This document shows, piece after piece, positions 61,027-64,000 of a DNA stretch of 64,000 bases. The notes under the pieces were generated by a model. It did not search any database and was not told the DNA's origin. It saw nothing but the letters and a program-made list of their open reading frames with translations. Position 1 is the stretch's first letter, and each line of letters starts with the position of its first letter. This DNA is from Beta vulgaris subsp. vulgaris (Eukaryota > Streptophyta > Magnoliopsida > Caryophyllales > Amaranthaceae), in the NCBI RefSeq assembly GCF_026745355.1, contig NC_079203.1:3490549-3554548 (forward strand), written 5' to 3'. The translations under genes were made by a program, and so were the position numbers.

Positions 61027-61222
61027 TTCAATCAGTGATGTACTTTTAAGTCATTGGTGATGTACATTTAAGTCAGCAGTGATGTACATTCAAGTCATTG
61101 GTGATGTACCTTACAACTCATTGTATATAGCCCATTTGAAGTTAGTTTCATTGAGCCAAGCTCACACCTCATGTATGTATTATAATTGTACCTTACATTT
61201 CAAAATGAGCTATATATATAGT
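61027..61222. repeat. GTGATGTAC array and flank, copy 2 of a direct duplication
   Basis: Again four GTGATGTAC units at about 23-bp spacing (61035-61110), then the same GAAGTTAGTTTCATTGAGCC and CACACCTCATGTATGTATTA blocks. More distant, diverged units occur at 61495-61552 and, outside the element, at 63568-63620. Confidence 0.85.
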
Positions 61223-61726
61223 TTCATTGAGCCAAGCTCACACCTCACAACTAATTTAATGTTGCATAGTTCATTGTTTAGAACATTATTGTATTAATTT
61301 GAGGTCACGTGATAAAATCTTATACATTCATATGAGATCTTGATATATTCTTTTCGAAATATACTTTTAAAGTATACACTTGTTCTAATTTTTTTCCTAT
61401 AATGCAATTCATTTCTTGACTCACTTTCCATTACATCCATTTTAATTAATAAATCAGTAGTGGGATTGAGATTTGAAAACAAGTAAATATATGTGATGTA
61501 CATTCAAGCCATTGGTAATGTACATTCAAGCCATTGATTATGTACATAAGCAAATTAGTTCAACATAATAAATTTAATCATCTTTTATAGACAATTCATA
61601 TGAAAATCAACCACTTCAAGACCAAAAAATTTCGATACATAAAAATTCTATTTAAACCAAAAAAAAATACAAAAATTCAGCCAATTTCTCCACATATCGC
61701 AAAAAATTCAACAACAACAAATGCAC

Positions 61727-61873
61727 ATCTCTAAAATTCTGAAAGAACCAGCTTCTGAGCCGGATTTCTTCGGGTGGAAAATCTCTAGTGCCTTTAGGTG
61801 GATTGACATTGATCTTCTGTGACACTTCAGTGATTAGAGATGGCGAAAATCTCTTTTGCAACCCAAGTCTTGC
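61727..61873 (-). pseudogene. Captured histidyl-tRNA synthetase fragment
   Basis: 49 codons on the minus strand: ARLGLQKRFSPSLITEVSQK, then INVNPPKGTRDFPPEEIRLR, then SWFFQNFRDV. The PPKGTRDFPPE block is the signature at the start of the HisRS catalytic core, just before motif 1, and the flanking residues are like organellar plant HisRS. It is preceded by an in-frame TGA and followed by GTGCATTTG, where an intron donor would be. No further HisRS exons were found to the left. It lies just inside the right end of the inverted-repeat element and is most simply a captured exon. Confidence 0.7.
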
Positions 61874-61972
61874 TCATGTTTAGGTGATGGCAGCATAAGC
61901 GCCACGTTTAGCTTGGGAAAATCGCAACCCTTAGATTTCTATGATCTAACAGTTGTGATTTATTCTCACATA

Positions 61973-62403
61973 TTAATCTATTCTCACGTAAGAGTTCTCC
62001 TTCCATCGATGTCTACATGATGGGCACTCGAAGAAATCAGTATGTCCTTCATCTGTCGACCTCGTCTGTTGTGTCCACACATTTGAGTTAATAAAGAGCA
62101 ATCAAGATAAACTGATAAACAATTAAGTTAATAAAGAATACATATGGCAAACATGCTCTTAGAGCTTACTTGTCTTGAATCAACCAGCTCAACACGGCTG
62201 GGTCCACACATTTCACATGGTTGGTTAACCTACAAAGACAATTAAGAGAACACATACATCAGAATTACATTTCCCAGAAAATGACTACACTTTAAAGGTT
62301 TCTTGTTAGCTCTACTAACCTGTTGTCTTTCAACTTTCAGATCACCACCAATCACTCCATCCACCTTCACAAATGGCTCCATTTGTAATGCTCTTCTAAT
62401 ATC
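61973..62403 (-). CDS. RPA12-like RNA polymerase I subunit, C-terminal exons (partial)
   Basis: Three minus-strand exons join in phase: 62320-62403, 62170-62229 and 61973-62065, giving 78 codons. They read [20 protein letters not shown], then [20 protein letters not shown], then [20 protein letters not shown]. This is a TFIIS-type zinc ribbon (CxxC...CxxC) with the acidic DE hairpin, preceded by the DIRR segment seen in plant RPA12, the Pol I subunit for transcript cleavage and termination. The C-terminus WKENS is followed by YVRID and a TAA that lie in the end of the adjacent transposon. The N-terminal zinc-binding exons were not found in the remaining 1.6 kb to the right and are probably outside the window. 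TFIIS-related or RPB9-like proteins are alternatives. Confidence 0.7.
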
Positions 62404-64000
62404 CTATAAGATTAATACCAGGGCAGTGTCAGCAAAACCCAAATAGATGAAGAAAAACCTATCAGACAGATACTTGCTTGTTGTCTTCAGTTTTTTGTTT
62501 GTATTTGGCTGGACAGAGAACATATTCAAATATGTTTTTGTGACCACATATTCAACGGGAACACAATTGTCAATTACTCTCCTTTGTTTGGTTCTTGAAC
62601 GGAAAGTTAGCGAGTAAAGAAACAATGAAAATAAAAAATTAAAGGAAGATATAATCTAACATTGTAAGAAGTATTTTCCAGCATATTTTTCACCAGTAAC
62701 AAACTAAACAAAAGAAATAGGAAATCCACTTATTCTGGATAATGTTTCTGCTAAACCAAACACTCTCTTATAGCTAGACAACTAGTGTAAACTTACAACC
62801 AAAACTGAAAGCTAGTAGTAATACCAAATAGGTACAAGATATGAAGTTATTGTCAGACAGAAGCAGCCAAGAAGACCCTAAAATGTATATCTTCAAAATT
62901 CAACTAGAAACAATGACAAAACATTTAAACTAAAGAAGCGTTGCTAGCATCTAGTAACCAGCGAAAGCTCCAACCTTAGAAGGAAGACTTGCCTAATAGG
63001 CTAATAAACTGATTAAGAAGTGCCCAAAAACGAGGCAGCGTATATATAAAGAGCACCCGTGGACAGTGATATACCAACTTAGACCACAGTACAAGACTAG
63101 CTTGAAAAAAATAGTTCAAGGCTGGTTATAATGCTACACTAGACAATAATAACACCACTCTTCACCCACTACTGGCCTCGTCAGAAAAGGTGGGAAAAAA
63201 ACATCCTTTTCTTGAACAGAAACATGTCTTTAGGAATTATCATTTCTAGATATCAGAGAAAAAAGTTATCAAGGTGTAAAAATGGTGACACTAGTCATTG
63301 CACCAATCCCCTAAACATACTGCTAGTCAGTGCTCTGAGTATTACCACCACATTGTACATGTAAACAATATTCTGACAGAAGCAAGTTCATACAGGAAGA
63401 TTTTATTTCTCTTCTAAACTACTAACTCTTCTAAACTTACCATTGCACTTCTCTCCCTACACCTCTCTAAGATTTTCTTTCTCTTATATTATTTTCTCAA
63501 TCAACTTGTTTCCTTCTATGCAATATAAATTGCCAACTCGTACTTAATATTGTCCTTGAGATTTAATGTACTTCTAGTGTAGCAATAATGTACTTTTAGT
63601 GTAGCACTAATGTACTTCAAGTGGAGTTCTATGTATGATTAAGAAAATTAGAGTATCCAAGGACATACAAATATCACTCAACTAAACTTTTCTGAGCATT
63701 ATGTAATAGATCTTTAATTAGATGTGATGACTTTGCGAACCCTTCAATTTTGCTTTGCCAAATTTGGCGCCATCATCGTAGAGAGAATCAATCCTTAACC
63801 AAGCTAAGGTGGTGGCAACTATACCTTAAGAGTGATTGGTCATATCTTCTTTAATTTGTGTAGTTCCATTTGAATGGACTGTTAAACTTGTACTATTACT
63901 TTTAATTAGTTTAAAAATAATATTTAGGAAAGTAACGCATTGAGTTAAAGGGTGTTTCTTTATCCTTACAAAGACGTACAAACTCTGTAACTTCGCAGTA
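62404..64000. other. Probable upstream intron/flank of the RPA12-like gene
   Basis: No further exon could be assigned with confidence. It contains a diverged cluster of AATGTACTTNTAGTGTAGC units (63568-63620), similar to the GTGATGTAC arrays. Otherwise it is AT-rich. Confidence 0.35.

Larger units (their letters stand above)
57958..61995. mobile_element. Putative 4-kb inverted-repeat transposon with captured gene pieces
   Basis: The left end GGGCTCCGGTGAGAATAACA...TATGTGAGAATA...TTAGATC is matched in inverted orientation by the right end (reverse complement CTCTTACGTGAGAATAGATT...TATGTGAGAATA...TTAGATC). In between are a 150-bp tandem duplication, arrays of GTGATGTAC, a 190-bp direct duplication, a coding-like fragment at 59530-59755 and a histidyl-tRNA synthetase fragment at 61727-61873. 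The organisation resembles a Pack-MULE, but no 9-bp target duplication could be confirmed, so superfamily and borders are tentative. Confidence 0.5.

Overview
This is nuclear DNA of a flowering plant, most likely a dicot. The genes have many introns with GT..AG borders, the spacers are AT-rich, and transposable elements are dense. Every well-resolved gene is closest to a plant family: eS26 with telo-box and TATA motifs, mitochondrial MnSOD, a KT-type nucleotide-sugar transporter, an RTNLB reticulon and an organelle-type Trm1. Species cannot be read from the sequence. A Caryophyllales/Amaranthaceae source is only a hunch from the repeat types.

Six genes can be assembled exon by exon with consistent phase, plus part of a seventh. 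(1) A Trm1-type tRNA dimethyltransferase, + strand, 4296-13084, 6 exons, 426 aa. (2) Ribosomal protein eS26, - strand, 15602-18226, 5 exons, 128 aa. (3) Mitochondrial MnSOD, - strand, 25641-29206, 6 exons, 230 aa. (4) A UDP-xylose-transporter-like protein, - strand, 33134-42014, 7 exons, 334 aa. (5) A reticulon-like protein, + strand, 48771-54027, 5 exons, 234 aa. (6) A macro-domain protein with an N-terminal targeting-like extension, - strand, 54642-57568, 7 exons, 245 aa. (7) The last three exons of an RPA12-like RNA polymerase I subunit, - strand, 61973-62403, whose N-terminal exons were not found. These are ordinary housekeeping genes with no shared pathway. Trm1 and eS26 are tail to tail, and so are the reticulon and macro-domain genes.

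The rest of the window is mainly mobile DNA, and several elements have readable ends and target-site duplications (TSDs). They are: a 291-bp TRIM retroelement (72-bp LTRs, 5-bp TSD) inside a Stowaway MITE inside Trm1 intron 1; a Tourist-like MITE; a hAT-like 547-bp element; a LINE with a 12-bp TSD inside an older inverted-repeat element; four tRNA-derived SINE copies with clear or fair TSDs and three less certain ones; a 1.2-kb foldback Mutator-like element with a perfect 9-bp TSD; a Helitron-like element carrying a SINE; and a roughly 4-kb inverted-repeat element (about 57958-61995). The last has captured a histidyl-tRNA synthetase fragment, and its right end supplies the stop codon of the RPA12-like gene.

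I saw no prokaryotic-type system, CRISPR array, operon or complete tRNA/rRNA gene. The most notable parts are the RPA12/transposon junction with its captured HisRS piece, and the unusually clear nested insertions.
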